From Ailurus styani (taxonomy: Eukaryota > Chordata > Mammalia > Carnivora > Ailuridae), in the NCBI GenBank assembly GCA_002007465.1, contig LNAC01000163.1:3008345-3072344 (forward strand): a DNA stretch of 64,000 nt, given 5' to 3'. Each line of letters opens with the position of its first letter. Position 1 is the stretch's first letter. Below, in pieces: positions 11,100-21,289 of the stretch. The notes under the pieces were generated by a model. That model worked only from the letters and a program-made list of their open reading frames with translations. It made no database searches and was not told the origin of the DNA. The position numbers and the translations under genes were made by a program.

Positions 11100-11283
11100 C
11101 TTTCTTTTTGAGAAAGAGAGTGAGTGAGCAGTGGGGGGAGGGGAAGAGGGAGAGAGAATCTTAAGCAGGCTCCATGACCAGTGTGGAGCCTGGCATAGGC
11201 CTCAATCTCATGACTCTGAAAACATGACCTGAGCCGAAATCCAAGAGTCAGATGCTTAATCAACTGAACCACCCAGGTGGCCC
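11100..11283 (-). mobile_element. Carnivore SINE in L1 3' region
   Basis: Antisense SINE ('ctttttgagaaagagag' to 'aaccacccaggtggcc'). Interrupts the L1 between 'tatatatcac' and 'tataccacatg', which look like a short imperfect target duplication. Confidence 0.9.
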
Positions 11284-13653
11284 TATACCACATGTTTTTT
11301 TATCCATTCATTTATCGATGGACACTTGGGCTGCTTCCATATTTTGGCTATTGTAAATAATGCTACAACAAACATACAGGTGTGTATATCTTTCCAAATT
11401 AGTGTCTTCATATTCTTTGTGTAGATCTCAGTAGTAGAATTGCTGGGTCATATGTTAATTCTATTTTAAATTATTTGAGGATCTTCCATGATGTGTTTGA
11501 CAGTGGCTGCACTAGTTTGCATTCCCACCAATGGTGCACGAGTGTTTTTTTTTTTCTCTATATCCTCACCAACTCTTGTTTCTTGTGTTTTTGATTTTAG
11601 TCATTCTGACAGTTGTGAGGTGATATCTCATTGTGGTTTTGATTTGTATTTTTCTGCTTCCTTTGTCATAGATTAATTGATCGTATGATCAAGGGTTTAT
11701 TTCTGAGTTCTCCATTTTATTTTATTGATCTATGTATCTATTTTTGTTCTAGTACATACTGTTTGGATTACTACAGCTTTGCAGTATATTTTGAAATCCA
11801 GGATTGTGTTTTGTTCTTCTTTTTCAAGATTGCTTTGGCTAGTTGGGGCCTTTTGTGGTTCCATACAAATTTTAGGATTATTTGTTCTTATTCTGTGACA
11901 AATGCTATTGGTATTTTGATATGGATGGCATTAAATTTGTAGATTGCTTTGAGTTCTATAGACATTTTAACAGTATTTGTTCTTTCTATCCATGATCATA
12001 GAATATATTTCCATTTCTTTGTGTCATCTTCAGTTTCTTTCACCAGTGTTTTAAAGTTTTCACAGTATAGGTCTTCCATCTCTTTGGTTATGTTCCTAGG
12101 CATCTTATTATTTTTGATATAATTATAAATGGGATTGTTTTCTTAATTTCTCTTTCCAGTGTTTCATTATTAGTGTGTAGAAATGCAACGGATTTCTGTA
12201 TAATGATTTTGTATCCTGCAACTTTATTGAATTCATTTATCAGTTCTAGTAGTTTTTTTGGTGTCACCGTTAGGGTTTTCTATATGTAGTATCATGTCAT
12301 CTGCAAATAGTGAAAGTTTTGCTTCTTTCTTATCAATTTGGATGCCTTTTATTTCTTCTCATTCTTTGATTGCTGTGGCTAGGCCTTCCAGTACTATGTT
12401 GAATAAAAGTAGTGAGAGTGGACATCCTTGACTTGCTTCTGATCTTATGGGTAAACTTTTCAGTTTTTTCCCATTAAGGATGATGTTAGCTATGTGTTTT
12501 TCATATTTTATGAAAATATTTTATTATGTTGAGGTGTATTCCCTCAAAATCTACTTTTTTGAGTGTTTTTATCATGAATGGGTGTTGTACTTTGTCAAAT
12601 GTTTTTTCTGCATCTATTGAAATGATCATATGGTTTTTATCCTTTATCTTGTTGCTGCTACACCTTGTGGTATATCAAATTGGTTGATTTGCAAATATTA
12701 AACCACTCTTACAATCCAGGAATAAATTCCACTTGATCATGGTGAACGAGTTTTTTAGTGTATTGTTGGATTCAGTTTGTTAATATTTTTGTTGATGTTT
12801 TTGCATCTATGTTCATCAGAGATATTGGCCTGTAGTTCTCTTTTTTAGTGGTGACTTTATCTTGTTTTGATATCAGTGTAATGCTGTCCTCATAAAGTGA
12901 ATTTGGAAACTTTCTTTCCTCTTCTATTTTTTGTAATAGTTTGAGAAGAATAGATGTTAACTCTTCTTTAAATGTGTGGTAGAATTCACCTGTGAAGACA
13001 TCTGGTCCTGGACTTTTGTTTTTTGGGAATTTTTTGATTACCAATTCAATGTTATTGCTGGTAATCAGTTTGCTCATATTGTCTATTCTTCTGGATTCAG
13101 TTTTGGAGAGTTATATGTTTCTAGGAATTTATCCATTTCTTCTAGGTTGTCCAATTTGTTGGCATATAGTTTTTCATAATATTCTCTTAAAATCCTTTTT
13201 ATTTTTGTGGTGTCAGTTGTTATTTCTTCTCTTTCATTTCTGATTTTGTTTATTTGAGACTGCTTGCTTGCTTGCTTCCTTTCTTTTTCTTTTCTTTCTT
13301 TATTTTTTTGGTGATGAGTCTAGCTAAAAGTTTACCAATTTTGTTGATTTTTTTTTTCAAAGAATTAGCTCCTGTTTTCATTGACCTCTTCTACTGTTTC
13401 TTTAGTTTCTGTTTTGTATTTTTTCTATTCTAATCTGTATTATTTTCTTTCTTCTACTGGTTTTGGGTTTTGCTTCTTTTTGTAGCTCCTTTAGGTACAA
13501 GGTTCGGGTTATTTAGGTGTAAGTTTCTTTGAAATTTTTCTTGCTTGTTGAGGTAGGGCTGTATTGCTATAAACTTCCCTCCTAGAAAGCTTGTGTTGCA
13601 TCCCAAGGATTTTGGACCTTTTGAGTTTTCATTTTAATTCATCTGCATGTATT

Positions 13654-13860
13654 ATTATTATTATTTTTTAAGATTTTATTTTTATTTATTTGACACAGAG
13701 AGATCAGATCACAAGTAGGCTGAGAGGCAGGCAGAGAGAGAGAGGAGGAAGCAGGCTCCCTGCTGAGCAGAGAGCCCGATGCGGGCCTCGATCCCAGGAC
13801 CCTGAGATCATGACCTGAGCCGAAGGCAGAGGCTTTAACCCACTGAGCCACCCAGGCGCC
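13654..13860 (-). mobile_element. Young carnivore SINE in L1 ORF2
   Basis: Complete antisense element. Perfect 11-bp target duplication 'ctgcatgtatt' at 13643-13653 and 13861-13871. Confidence 0.97.
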
Positions 13861-13948
13861 CTGCATGTATTTTTTTTTAATTTTCTCTTTGGTGTCTTGT
13901 TTGAGCCATTCATTGTTTAGTAGCATGTTATTTAACTTCCATGTATTT

Positions 13949-14146
13949 TTTTTTAAAGATTTTATCTATTTATTTGAGAGAGACAGAGAGAAAGAGCGAG
14001 CACAAACAGGAGAGAAGGGCAGAGGGAGAGGGAGAAGAGACCCCACTGAGCAGGGAGCCTGACATGTGGCTCAGTCCCAGGGCCCTGAGATCATGACCTG
14101 AGCCAAAGGCAGACACTTAGCTGACTTAGCTACCCAGGCACCCCAG
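13949..14146 (-). mobile_element. Carnivore SINE in L1 ORF2
   Basis: Antisense element with target duplication 'cttccatgtattt'/'cctccatgtattt' at 13936-13948 and 14147-14159. Only about 80 bases of L1 separate it from the previous SINE. Confidence 0.95.
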
Positions 14147-14854
14147 CCTCCATGTATTTGTGTTCTTTCCAGATTTTTTTCCTGGGGTTGATTTCTAGAT
14201 TCATAATGTTGTGATTGGAAAAGATGCATGGTATGAATTCAATATTTTTGAGTTTGTTGAGACTTCCTTTTTGGTCTAACATGTGATCCATTCTGGAGAA
14301 TGTTCCAGGTGTACTTGAAAAGAATGTGTATACTACTATTGTAGGATGGAATGTTCTCGCTATATCTGTTAGATCCATCTGGTCCAATATATCATTCAAA
14401 GCCACTGTTTCCTTGTTGATTTTCTGTTTGAATGAACTATGCATTGATATAAGGAGCTGTTGAAGTCCCCTACTATTATTGTAATTCTATCAATTACTTC
14501 CTTCATGTTTGTTAATAGGTGCTTTATGTATTTGGGTGCTCCCATGTTGGGTGCATATTTACAATTGTTATATGTTCTTGTTGGATTGTTTCCTTTATGA
14601 TATGTAGTGTCCTTCTTTTGTCTCTTCGTATATTCTTTGTTTTAAAGTCATTTTGTTCAATATAAATGTTGCCACTTTGGCTTTGTATATACTTTCATGT
14701 ATACGGTTTCCTCCCCCAGATTTGGGAAGTTTTCAGCTATTACTTCCTCAAATAAATTTTTTGCCCCCCCATTCTCCTTCATGGATTCCTATAACATGAA
14801 TGTTTTTACATTTGATGGTGTTGCTGAGTTCCCTTAATCTGTTCTCTCTTTTTT

Positions 14855-15060
14855 ATTTTATTTTTTATTTTTTTAAATTTTTTAAAATTTATTTGACAGA
14901 GATAGAGAGATCACAAGTAGGCAGAGAGGCAGGCAGAGAGAGAGGGGGAAGCAGGCTCTTTGCTGAGCAGACAGCCCAATGCGGGGCTCAATCCCAGGAC
15001 TCCAGGATCATGACCTGAGCCAAAGGCAGAGGCTTAACCCACTGAGCCACCCAGGTGCCC
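14855..15060 (-). mobile_element. Carnivore SINE in L1 ORF1 region
   Basis: Antisense young-type element ('atttgacagagatagagagatcacaagtagg' to 'cactgagccacccaggtgcccc'). Target duplication 'ctctctttttt' at 14844-14854 and 15061-15071. Confidence 0.95.
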
Positions 15061-15235
15061 CTCTCTTTTTTAAATTAATCTTTTTTCTTTCTCCTGTTCA
15101 GCTTGATTGCTTCCTATTACTCTGTTCTTCAGGTTGCTGATCCATTATTCTGCTTCCTATAGTCTATTATTCATTCCCTTTAGTGTATTTTTGATTTCCA
15201 CTATTGAGTTCTTCATCTCTGATTGGTTCTTTTTT

Positions 15236-15425
15236 TTTTTTTAAGAGAGAGAGAGAATGCGAGTGGGGGGAGGGGCAAAGGGAGAGGGAGAGAGAGAGAG
15301 AATCTCAAGTAGACTCCCCCCTGAGCATGGAGCCAGACATGGGGCTTGATCTCACAACTCTGAGATCACGCCCTGAACCAAAATCGAGTCAGATGTTTAA
15401 CCGAATGAGCCACCCAGGCACCCCC
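15236..15425 (-). mobile_element. Carnivore SINE in L1 ORF1 region
   Basis: Antisense older-type element with GA-rich segment. Perfect 15-bp target duplication 'gattggttctttttt' at 15221-15235 and 15426-15440. Confidence 0.96.
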
Positions 15426-15689
15426 GATTGGTTCTTTTTTATGTTTCTTTCTCTTTGTTAAGGGTCTCACTGAGATCCTCCACTCTTCTCAGTCCAGTGA
15501 ATATCTTTATAACCATTATTTTAAATTCTCTATCAGGCATATTGCTTACCTCTTTTTCCTTTTGCTTTCTTGTGATTTTTGTCCTATTCTTTCAATTGGA
15601 ACATATTCCTCTGTCTCTTCATTTTGTCGAACTCTCTGTGTCTGTTTTATGTGTTAGGAAAGTGAGCTACATCTCCTGCTTTTGCAAGT

Positions 15690-16319
15690 AGTGGCCTTAT
15701 GGAGAAGAGGTCCTGTGGTGCTCTGTAGTGCAGCATCCCCTGTTCACCAGAACCTGGCACTTTGGGGGTGTCATCTATGTGTGTTACATGCACACTACTA
15801 TTGTGGCTGAGCTGCATTTGCCTTCAGTCCAGTCTTCTTCAATGGCTTTATTTGCCTGTTATGGACAGTATTTGGTCCCTGGGTTGTTAATGGCATCTGG
15901 GGTGACCTTGTGCTTCCGTTGGGTCAGACCAACTGTTTTCCAGAACTGTGGTTGCACCAACATACAGGGTGCTCCTACTGTGTGTTGTCCCATGTGAGAC
16001 TTTTGTTGGTGGGTGGGGTCTGTTGTCAGATGGGTTGTCTGCCCCCCAGTTCATTGTTGAACTCACAGTCAAACTGGTGTGAGTGGTTATCCTCTCCCTC
16101 CCTGGGGCAGGAACCACTTTGAAGCGGTGCTGGCTCCTGTTGCGGCTGCTTGTGTCTGCCATACTTATGGAGCCACTTTGGATAGATTCCTGCCAAGGGC
16201 ACACTGGATGGGGCCATCTGCAGGAGAGAGCAGGAGTAGGCTACATGACGTTAGCAAGGTTTGTGCAGGTCTGCTGTGGGAGACCTGGAGCCGCTTTGGA
16301 AAACTGCTGAGGCCAGGTT
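15690..16319 (-). promoter_or_regulatory. L1 5' UTR/promoter region (antisense)
   Basis: GC-richer than its surroundings and immediately upstream (minus strand) of the ORF1 remnant, up to the L1 5' boundary fixed by the split MIR. By analogy with other L1s this would have held the internal promoter. Overlapping open frames here (15887-16204 -, 15910-16333 +) have no independent support. Activity is not inferable. Confidence 0.6.
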
Positions 16320-16600
16320 GGATAAAATCTTGATCTAGAAGTCTGACGAGTCACAGTTCATATCCAAGCTCTTATCTGTGGTATGAAAAGGACACATTTT
16401 TAATCTATCTAAACCTCCGTCTATTTATCTATAAAGTGGGGGATAATAATACTTCCATGTTCATATTACTTTGAAGTTTGAATGAGGTATGAATTTGAGA
16501 TATAAATTTATTATGAATGTAATGGATATAAACTGATTAACACAATGGCACATGATGAAGTGCTTAGTAAAATGGTAGCCACATCTACATACTGAAATAG
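16320..16600 (+). mobile_element. MIR 3' portion (right half of the split MIR)
   Basis: Continues the MIR begun at 10651: 'gataaaatcttgatctagaagtctgac', 'ttcatatccaagctctta', 'aacctccgtctatttatctataaagtggggg', 'atgaagtgcttagtaaaatgg'. Same strand and correct order. Confidence 0.8.
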
Positions 16601-16754
16601 ACTGCCCAGAGACATTGTGGAACTTCTAGGCTAAGTACAACTCTCAAGAGCATAAGCTTTGCCTTGATAGTCTATATTAGTTCCACAGTCTCCTTGACCA
16701 TGAGTCTCTCTCTTTTTGTTTCTTTTCCCAGTCCAGTTCTATTATATTATTCTT

Positions 16755-16941
16755 TAAAAAAGTATTTTATTTATCTGAGAGAAAGAGAGAGAGAAAGAGC
16801 ACAAGCAGAGAGGAGGGACAGAGGGAGAGGGAGAAGCAGACTCACTGCTGATCACGGAGCCTGATACAGGGCTCGATCCCAGGACCCTAAGATCATGACC
16901 TGAGCCTAAGGCAGATGCTTAGCTGAGCCACCAGGTACTCC
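16755..16941 (-). mobile_element. Carnivore SINE, antisense
   Basis: Antisense element with perfect 16-bp target duplication 'ctattatattattctt' at 16739-16754 and 16942-16957. Confidence 0.97.
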
Positions 16942-16957
16942 CTATTATATTATTCTT

Positions 16958-17899
16958 AACACCAGTAGTCAGAAATGTATGTTTTCTTCTAGCATGGATA
17001 AACCACAGTTTTAAATAGAAATAGGTGAGTTTTCTGCCTGTTTTCCTCTACTTGATGCTCTTTAGTAGTATTTTAGTAGAATTGTTGGCTGTGGCATCAC
17101 ATCGAGGCAATACACTTTAGGGAATTTCTGTGTCATTTTCTCTGGATAGGTATGGTGTCCTGATAGAGGTTTGAGAGTAGCTTTTCCTCCTCAGTTGCAT
17201 AAATATGTACTTTACATACAATGAAACCTCTTTGCCCCCCTTTTTTTGCTCACTCATTGCCATTTGCCATTATTTGATATAATAGGCCTGACTTGTGTGT
17301 TTCAAAAGATATTTATGATGTATGAACCTCCCTTCTGGCATTTTTCCCCCAGGAAGACCAAGGAAGGAGATTCATTTACTCAATTTGCTGTCTGATCTTT
17401 TAGTAAGTGCACCTATTTTAGACCCTGATCATTAAATTGTTATTCAGATTCTGCAGTCCAGTTTTTTTTTTTTAACGTGTTATAAAAAGTGTTTTATTGC
17501 CTTTGGAGTCCTTTTCAAAGTATTTCTCAAATTATATTTGGTCCAGTTTTCAGTTTTATAGCTAACTTGCTATGTTTGTTAGCTTCCTTGTTTCCTTATA
17601 TGGACTACTTTTCTATTATTAAAAACTGAGTTTTTTTTAAACCCCTGTAATTGCTGTTTTGGCCATCAGTCAGACAGGTGGGGTTTTTGTTTGTTTGCTC
17701 TTGGAAGAGTTTTAATTTAAAAAATTTGTTTTTTTATTATTCCCTTCCCAATGCTATTTACAATTACAATTCTGCTTTTGGCTTCTGATGAGATATTTGA
17801 AAAAAGTCTCCAAGCTTCTATTTCATTTTCATGTTTTCAATCCTTTCTCTCCCTACCTGACACCTGCATTTGCCTATGTTGCAACCAGTGGAAATGATA
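16958..17899. other. Unique stretch; weak micro-exon candidate inside
   Basis: No repeat family recognised. At 17353-17402 a 50-base segment lies between a pyrimidine-rich acceptor ('tttttcccccag') and a consensus donor ('gtaagt'). One frame reads RPRKEIHLLNLLSDLL. No homology recognised and no flanking exon found, so this is not called as a gene. Confidence 0.4.
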
Positions 17900-18022
17900 C
17901 CAAATGAGGAATTGTAGCCTGATGTGCTAGTTCTGGGACAGCTTCAAAGTTACTGTGCAACTTTCATTAGGTTATTTGACTGCTTGGCTTCCAATTTCCT
18001 CATCTGTGAAATGAAGGGAGTT
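17900..18022 (+). mobile_element. MIR SINE fragment
   Basis: 'ctagttctgggacagc', 'tcattaggttatttgactgcttgg', 'caatttcctcatctgtgaaatgaaggg' in MIR order. Confidence 0.7.
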
Positions 18023-18165
18023 TGTTCATTTACTCAATAAGTATTTTTTAGGCAAATATTAAATTGTAGGCATTGTGCTAGATGCTGGACAATCTGTAAT
18101 GGACAAAAAAAGTCAAGGTGCCTTCTCTCCTGGGATATATATTCTAGTGCCATTAAGTGATATAA
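18023..18165 (-). mobile_element. L2 3' tip, antisense
   Basis: 'ttcatttactcaataagtattttttaggcaaatatt', 'ggcattgtgctagatgctgg', 'tattctagtg': the reverse complement of the L2 3' end. Directly abuts the MIR. Confidence 0.7.
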
Positions 18166-18727
18166 ACTCCATAGCCTTTTGGAGTTTATGACACTGTGTA
18201 TGACACTTTCACTTAGCTCCAATGCTCTTTTGAGTAGACTAGAAAAAAATGCAGTATGTCTGAAGTTTGTTTTTGGCTTTTGAGGATTCCTTTGGCTTAA
18301 AATAAATACCTTACAGTTTGTCCTATAAGGTGTTCCATGGAAACAAGTGTGTGATGCTCTTTCTGAAAAGGATTTAGGTTAAAGCTGCATACTATATCCT
18401 CCTCTTAAAGTAAACCTTAGAACACCTCTGGAAATACACTTCAAAGTTCTGCTTTTTAAAGTACATTTTTTAAAAAAGGAATTACTGGAATAATTAAGAT
18501 TGACCTTTATTTAGATTTGAGAGTCCACATCAGTGAAAGAAGAAATGAAAGTTTCTTGGTTGTTGCCAGTATGCTAATACATATTGAATTACAAAATTGC
18601 ATTCAGCTCTAGACTATAAAGCACTATTGGATATCAGTAAAAATGATAAATAAGTATGAGTAGCAAAATGTGTAAATTTTATTATTTGGTTGACAGTCTA
18701 GTATGTGACATATATCTTGGAAAAATA
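18166..18727. other. Unassigned unique stretch
   Basis: No gene, RNA or repeat family recognised. Confidence 0.4.
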
Positions 18728-18745
18728 ATGGACTGATAAGCTTTT

Positions 18746-18767
18746 TTTAAATTCCAATATAATTAAC
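18746..18767 (-). mobile_element. Extremely 5'-truncated L1 tip (about 22 bases)
   Basis: A T run plus 'aattccaatataattaac', the same 3' tip as the antisense L1 ending at 10683 ('aattccagtataatgaatac'). Flanked by 18-bp duplications with three mismatches: 'atggactgataagctttt' (18728-18745) and 'atgggctggtaaactttt' (18768-18785). Confidence 0.55.
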
Positions 18768-18785
18768 ATGGGCTGGTAAACTTTT

Positions 18786-19446
18786 AAACTTACTTGCCAA
18801 TGGATTTTTAGTGTTGCAGGAACTACTACAAAAGAAGTCCTTAAAAGTCTATTTAAGCCAAGTCTTTTCTCCTTTTCCCTTCATACCCCTTTTAATTTAA
18901 AGTGGGCTATTTGTGGGAATGATCGATGTCAGGTAGTAAGAAAAGGTTGGAGTTATAGCGAAGTAATTTTGGAATTATTATCAGAATGGAGTTATCTGAA
19001 AGGATTGTTTGTTACAGGTGATAGCTGTCAGGAAAAATAAAAGAGAATGAAAGATGTAAGCAAAGTGACAGAAAGTAACTGATGAGTTGGTGGAAAATCT
19101 AGAAAACATCTTGCATGAAAATCAACTTTTAACAGGGATTTGGTTGATTTTGTGGGAAGAGAGTAAATAGTAAATGTAAATTTTTGCTTGTTTCTCAAAT
19201 TCTGTCTTATCCAGGATAATAATTCTTATTTCAACTCTGAATGATCACAACTGTATTTTTTTTCTGTATGTGAATTTATGCTAACTTTTATTAATATCTA
19301 ATTTAATTTGTCTCCTTAGATTAATCTTCTAAAATTTCAGGAACAATAATCAGAGTTACTGAAAGGAAGTAGAGTCCAGTATTCTAAAAATGTTCGTACA
19401 TATACCTCACTATACATATTCAGAGATAACCATAAAAAAAAATACA
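18786..19446. other. Unassigned unique stretch
   Basis: AT-rich; no gene, RNA or repeat family recognised. Confidence 0.4.
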
Positions 19447-19646
19447 GGGCGCCTGGGTGGCTCAGTGGGTTAAAGCCTCTGCTTTCGGCTCAGGTCATGA
19501 TCTCAGGGTCCTGGGATCGAGGCCCACATCGGGCTCCCTGCTCAGCGGGGAGCCTGCTTCCCCCTCTCTCTCTCTGCCGGCCTCTCTGCCTCCTTGTGAT
19601 CTCTCTCCCTCTGTGAAATAAATAAATAAAATCTTTAAAAAAAAAA
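19447..19646 (+). mobile_element. Young carnivore SINE
   Basis: Complete: 'gggcgcctgggtggctcag' to 'gaaataaataaataaaatcttt' and an A run. Among the least diverged copies here. Confidence 0.96.
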
Positions 19647-19657
19647 AATACAAAGTA

Positions 19658-19835
19658 GGGCGCCTGGGTGGCTCAGTTGTTAAGCAACTGCCTTCAGTTC
19701 AGGTCATGATTCCGGAGTCCCGGGATCGAGTCCCGCATTGGGCTCCCAGCTCCACGGGGAGTCTGCTTCTCCCTCTGACCTTCTCCCTCCTCATCCTCTC
19801 TCTCCCTCAAATAAATAAATAAAATCTTTTAAAAA
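19658..19835 (+). mobile_element. Carnivore SINE inserted at the tail of the previous one
   Basis: Older-type body ('aagcaactgccttcagttcagg', 'tcgagtcccgcattgggctccc') and the same tail form. Perfect 11-bp duplication 'aatacaaagta' at 19647-19657 and 19836-19846. Makes a head-to-tail SINE pair. Confidence 0.95.
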
Positions 19836-20029
19836 AATACAAAGTAACACCAAAGGAAAAAGGAGGTAAAGAGATATTAAGTTTTCAGAGGAGGATAAGA
19901 GTAATTCCAAATTGGAGGAAAGGGGAAAAATTTTGTGTGTGAGATTTATACTGGTCTTAAAAGACAGTAAAATCTGGGCACTCAGAGATATAGGGAACAC
20001 TTCCTATGTGGAGGAATAGTAGAACTACA

Positions 20030-20215
20030 GAGTAGAAATTATATTGGCCTGGAGCTAACTGAACTTTGGTTCAATTTTCTCTATTCCTAGTTTTATCTGT
20101 AAAAATTGGAATAATAACATCAAAAACCTTGCTGTGTGGTTGTTGTGAGGGATAGTCAAGTGGACATTTCTAGCTAAGTTTCTGGCAAAGAGTGGATGCT
20201 TGGGCAAAAACCCTC
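20030..20215 (+). mobile_element. MIR SINE (diverged)
   Basis: 'ggagctaactgaactttggttcaa', 'ctgtaaaaattggaataataac', 'tgttgtgagggatagtcaagtgg', 'ctggcaaagagtggatgc' follow MIR order. Confidence 0.65.
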
Positions 20216-20249
20216 CCTTCCTTTTTAATGTAACTGTGGAGGACATTTG

Positions 20250-20485
20250 ACTGCAGGCTAAGGAGTTTGGGAGAACCTTAATCCTGCTTCTGCTCTTTAC
20301 TAGTTGCATGACTTTGGGCAAGTTATTTAACTTCACTCAGTCTCAGTTTTCTCACCTCTAAAACGGTTGTAGTAGTACCAATTTCATAGTTGATGTAGGG
20401 AGTAAAAGAATTAGTTTATGTTAAGGACTTATAATATATATGGCACAAAGTATGTCATTGTTAACTATTGTTATTATTTCTCATA
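20250..20485 (+). mobile_element. MIR SINE
   Basis: Clear core: 'ctgcttctgctctttactagttgcatgac', 'gggcaagttatttaacttcactcagtctcag', 'ctcacctctaaaacgg', 'tggcacaaagtatg'. Confidence 0.9.
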
Positions 20486-20714
20486 GGCTCTGAGGAGCAA
20501 ATGGAAGTTTTTGAGTCGGGATGGAGGAGAGTGACTGAATCATTTTTTTTCTTTAGAAAAGCCAACATGTTGGTGGTTTATGAATAGGAATTGGGTGGTG
20601 AAGAATTAGGGAGAGGCCCAAAGAGCGGAAGACTAGTTAAGGGATTATTAAACACTCTGGATCAGAGACACTGAGGACCTGCTAATGGTGGTAGCAGGAG
20701 TGGAGAAGGGCCAC

Positions 20715-20885
20715 TTAGCCTAGAGAAATACTTTTCAAACTTCATTGTATGAATCACTGGGGATCTTATAAAAAGGCAGGTTCTGGATTGGTAGGTTTGA
20801 GTGGGGGCCTGCGATGTTGCATTTATAATAAGATCCCAAGTAGTACCGATGATGCTGGGCCAAGGAGCACACTGAATAGCAAACA
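20715..20885 (+). mobile_element. MER5A (hAT-Charlie non-autonomous DNA transposon)
   Basis: 'tttcaaacttcattgtatgaatcactgggg', 'ggcaggttctggattggtaggtttgagtggggg', 'gatcccaagtagtaccgatgatgctgggcc' follow MER5A from end to end, with decayed terminal repeats. Confidence 0.85.
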
Positions 20886-21074
20886 ATTTGAAGATAGGAT
20901 TCATAGGAGTTGACAGTTGATTGGTCTTGGGGACAGGAGACAAGAGGGATGGTGAGTTTTCAACAGAAGGAGCTAAGTTGGGAAGGAAAATGATGAACTC
21001 AGATCGACACACCAAGCTCGATATCCTGAAATTGGAGTTTTAGGAGGGAGAATGGTATAATGCCAAAAGGGTAG

Positions 21075-21280
21075 ATTTATTGTCAAAAGACCTGGAGTAA
21101 ATTCTGGTTCCAACAAATATTAGAAAGACGACTTTGGACTTTAGCTCTTCTTCATCTCTAAACGGGAGACCACAGTGACTACTTCAAAGGATTGTTGTGG
21201 AGATGAATGGAGATACTTTGTAATGAAAACTTCTCGCATGGTGGCCAGCCCACAGAAGGTACTTACTGAGTAAAAATCAA
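21075..21280 (+). mobile_element. MIR SINE (diverged)
   Basis: 'cctggagtaaattctggttcc', 'ttcttcatctctaaacggg', 'aaaggattgttgtggagatgaatgg', 'cacagaaggtacttactgag' in MIR order. Confidence 0.75.
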
Positions 21281-21289
21281 ATTTATAGG

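Larger units (their letters stand above)
11300..14705 (-). pseudogene. L1 ORF2 remnant (endonuclease and reverse transcriptase)
   Basis: Minus-strand pieces: endonuclease at 14444-14130 (104-codon frame with a TFFSSTPGTFSRMDHML segment like the catalytic SxxDH motif), and an RT fingers/palm segment at 13077-12772 (KNKSPGPDVFTGEFYHTFKEE...LPNSLYEDSITLISKQDK...ENYRPISLMNIDAK, the conserved LINE RT blocks). C-terminal DNA lies at 11660-11290. Stops, frameshifts, two SINEs and the deletions at 14705 and 11660 break it. Confidence 0.85.
14710..15690 (-). pseudogene. L1 ORF1 N-terminal remnant
   Basis: Minus strand, from about 15690 down: a lysine/glutamate-rich coiled-coil-like region (pieces reading like DREFKIMVIKIFTGLRR and ETLNKEKE), ending in a block like EEVIAENFPNLGEE near 14735-14705. 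That block corresponds to the ORF1 RRM region. It is then fused by deletion to ORF2 endonuclease sequence. Two SINEs and many stops interrupt it. Frames were read by eye. Confidence 0.6.
10683..16319 (-). mobile_element. Large carnivore L1, antisense, with five SINEs
   Basis: Read on the minus strand: a GC-richer 5' UTR (16319 to about 15690), ORF1 N-terminal part (to about 14710), then a jump near 14705 straight into the ORF2 endonuclease. Next come ORF2 RT, a second jump near 11660 that removes several hundred bases, the C-terminus, and a 3' UTR ending in T-rich DNA at about 10683. Ends are fixed by the MIR it splits. SINEs at 11100-11283, 13654-13860, 13949-14146, 14855-15060 and 15236-15425 share its orientation. 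About 4.6 kb of L1 remains after subtracting them. Not mobile. Confidence 0.9.
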
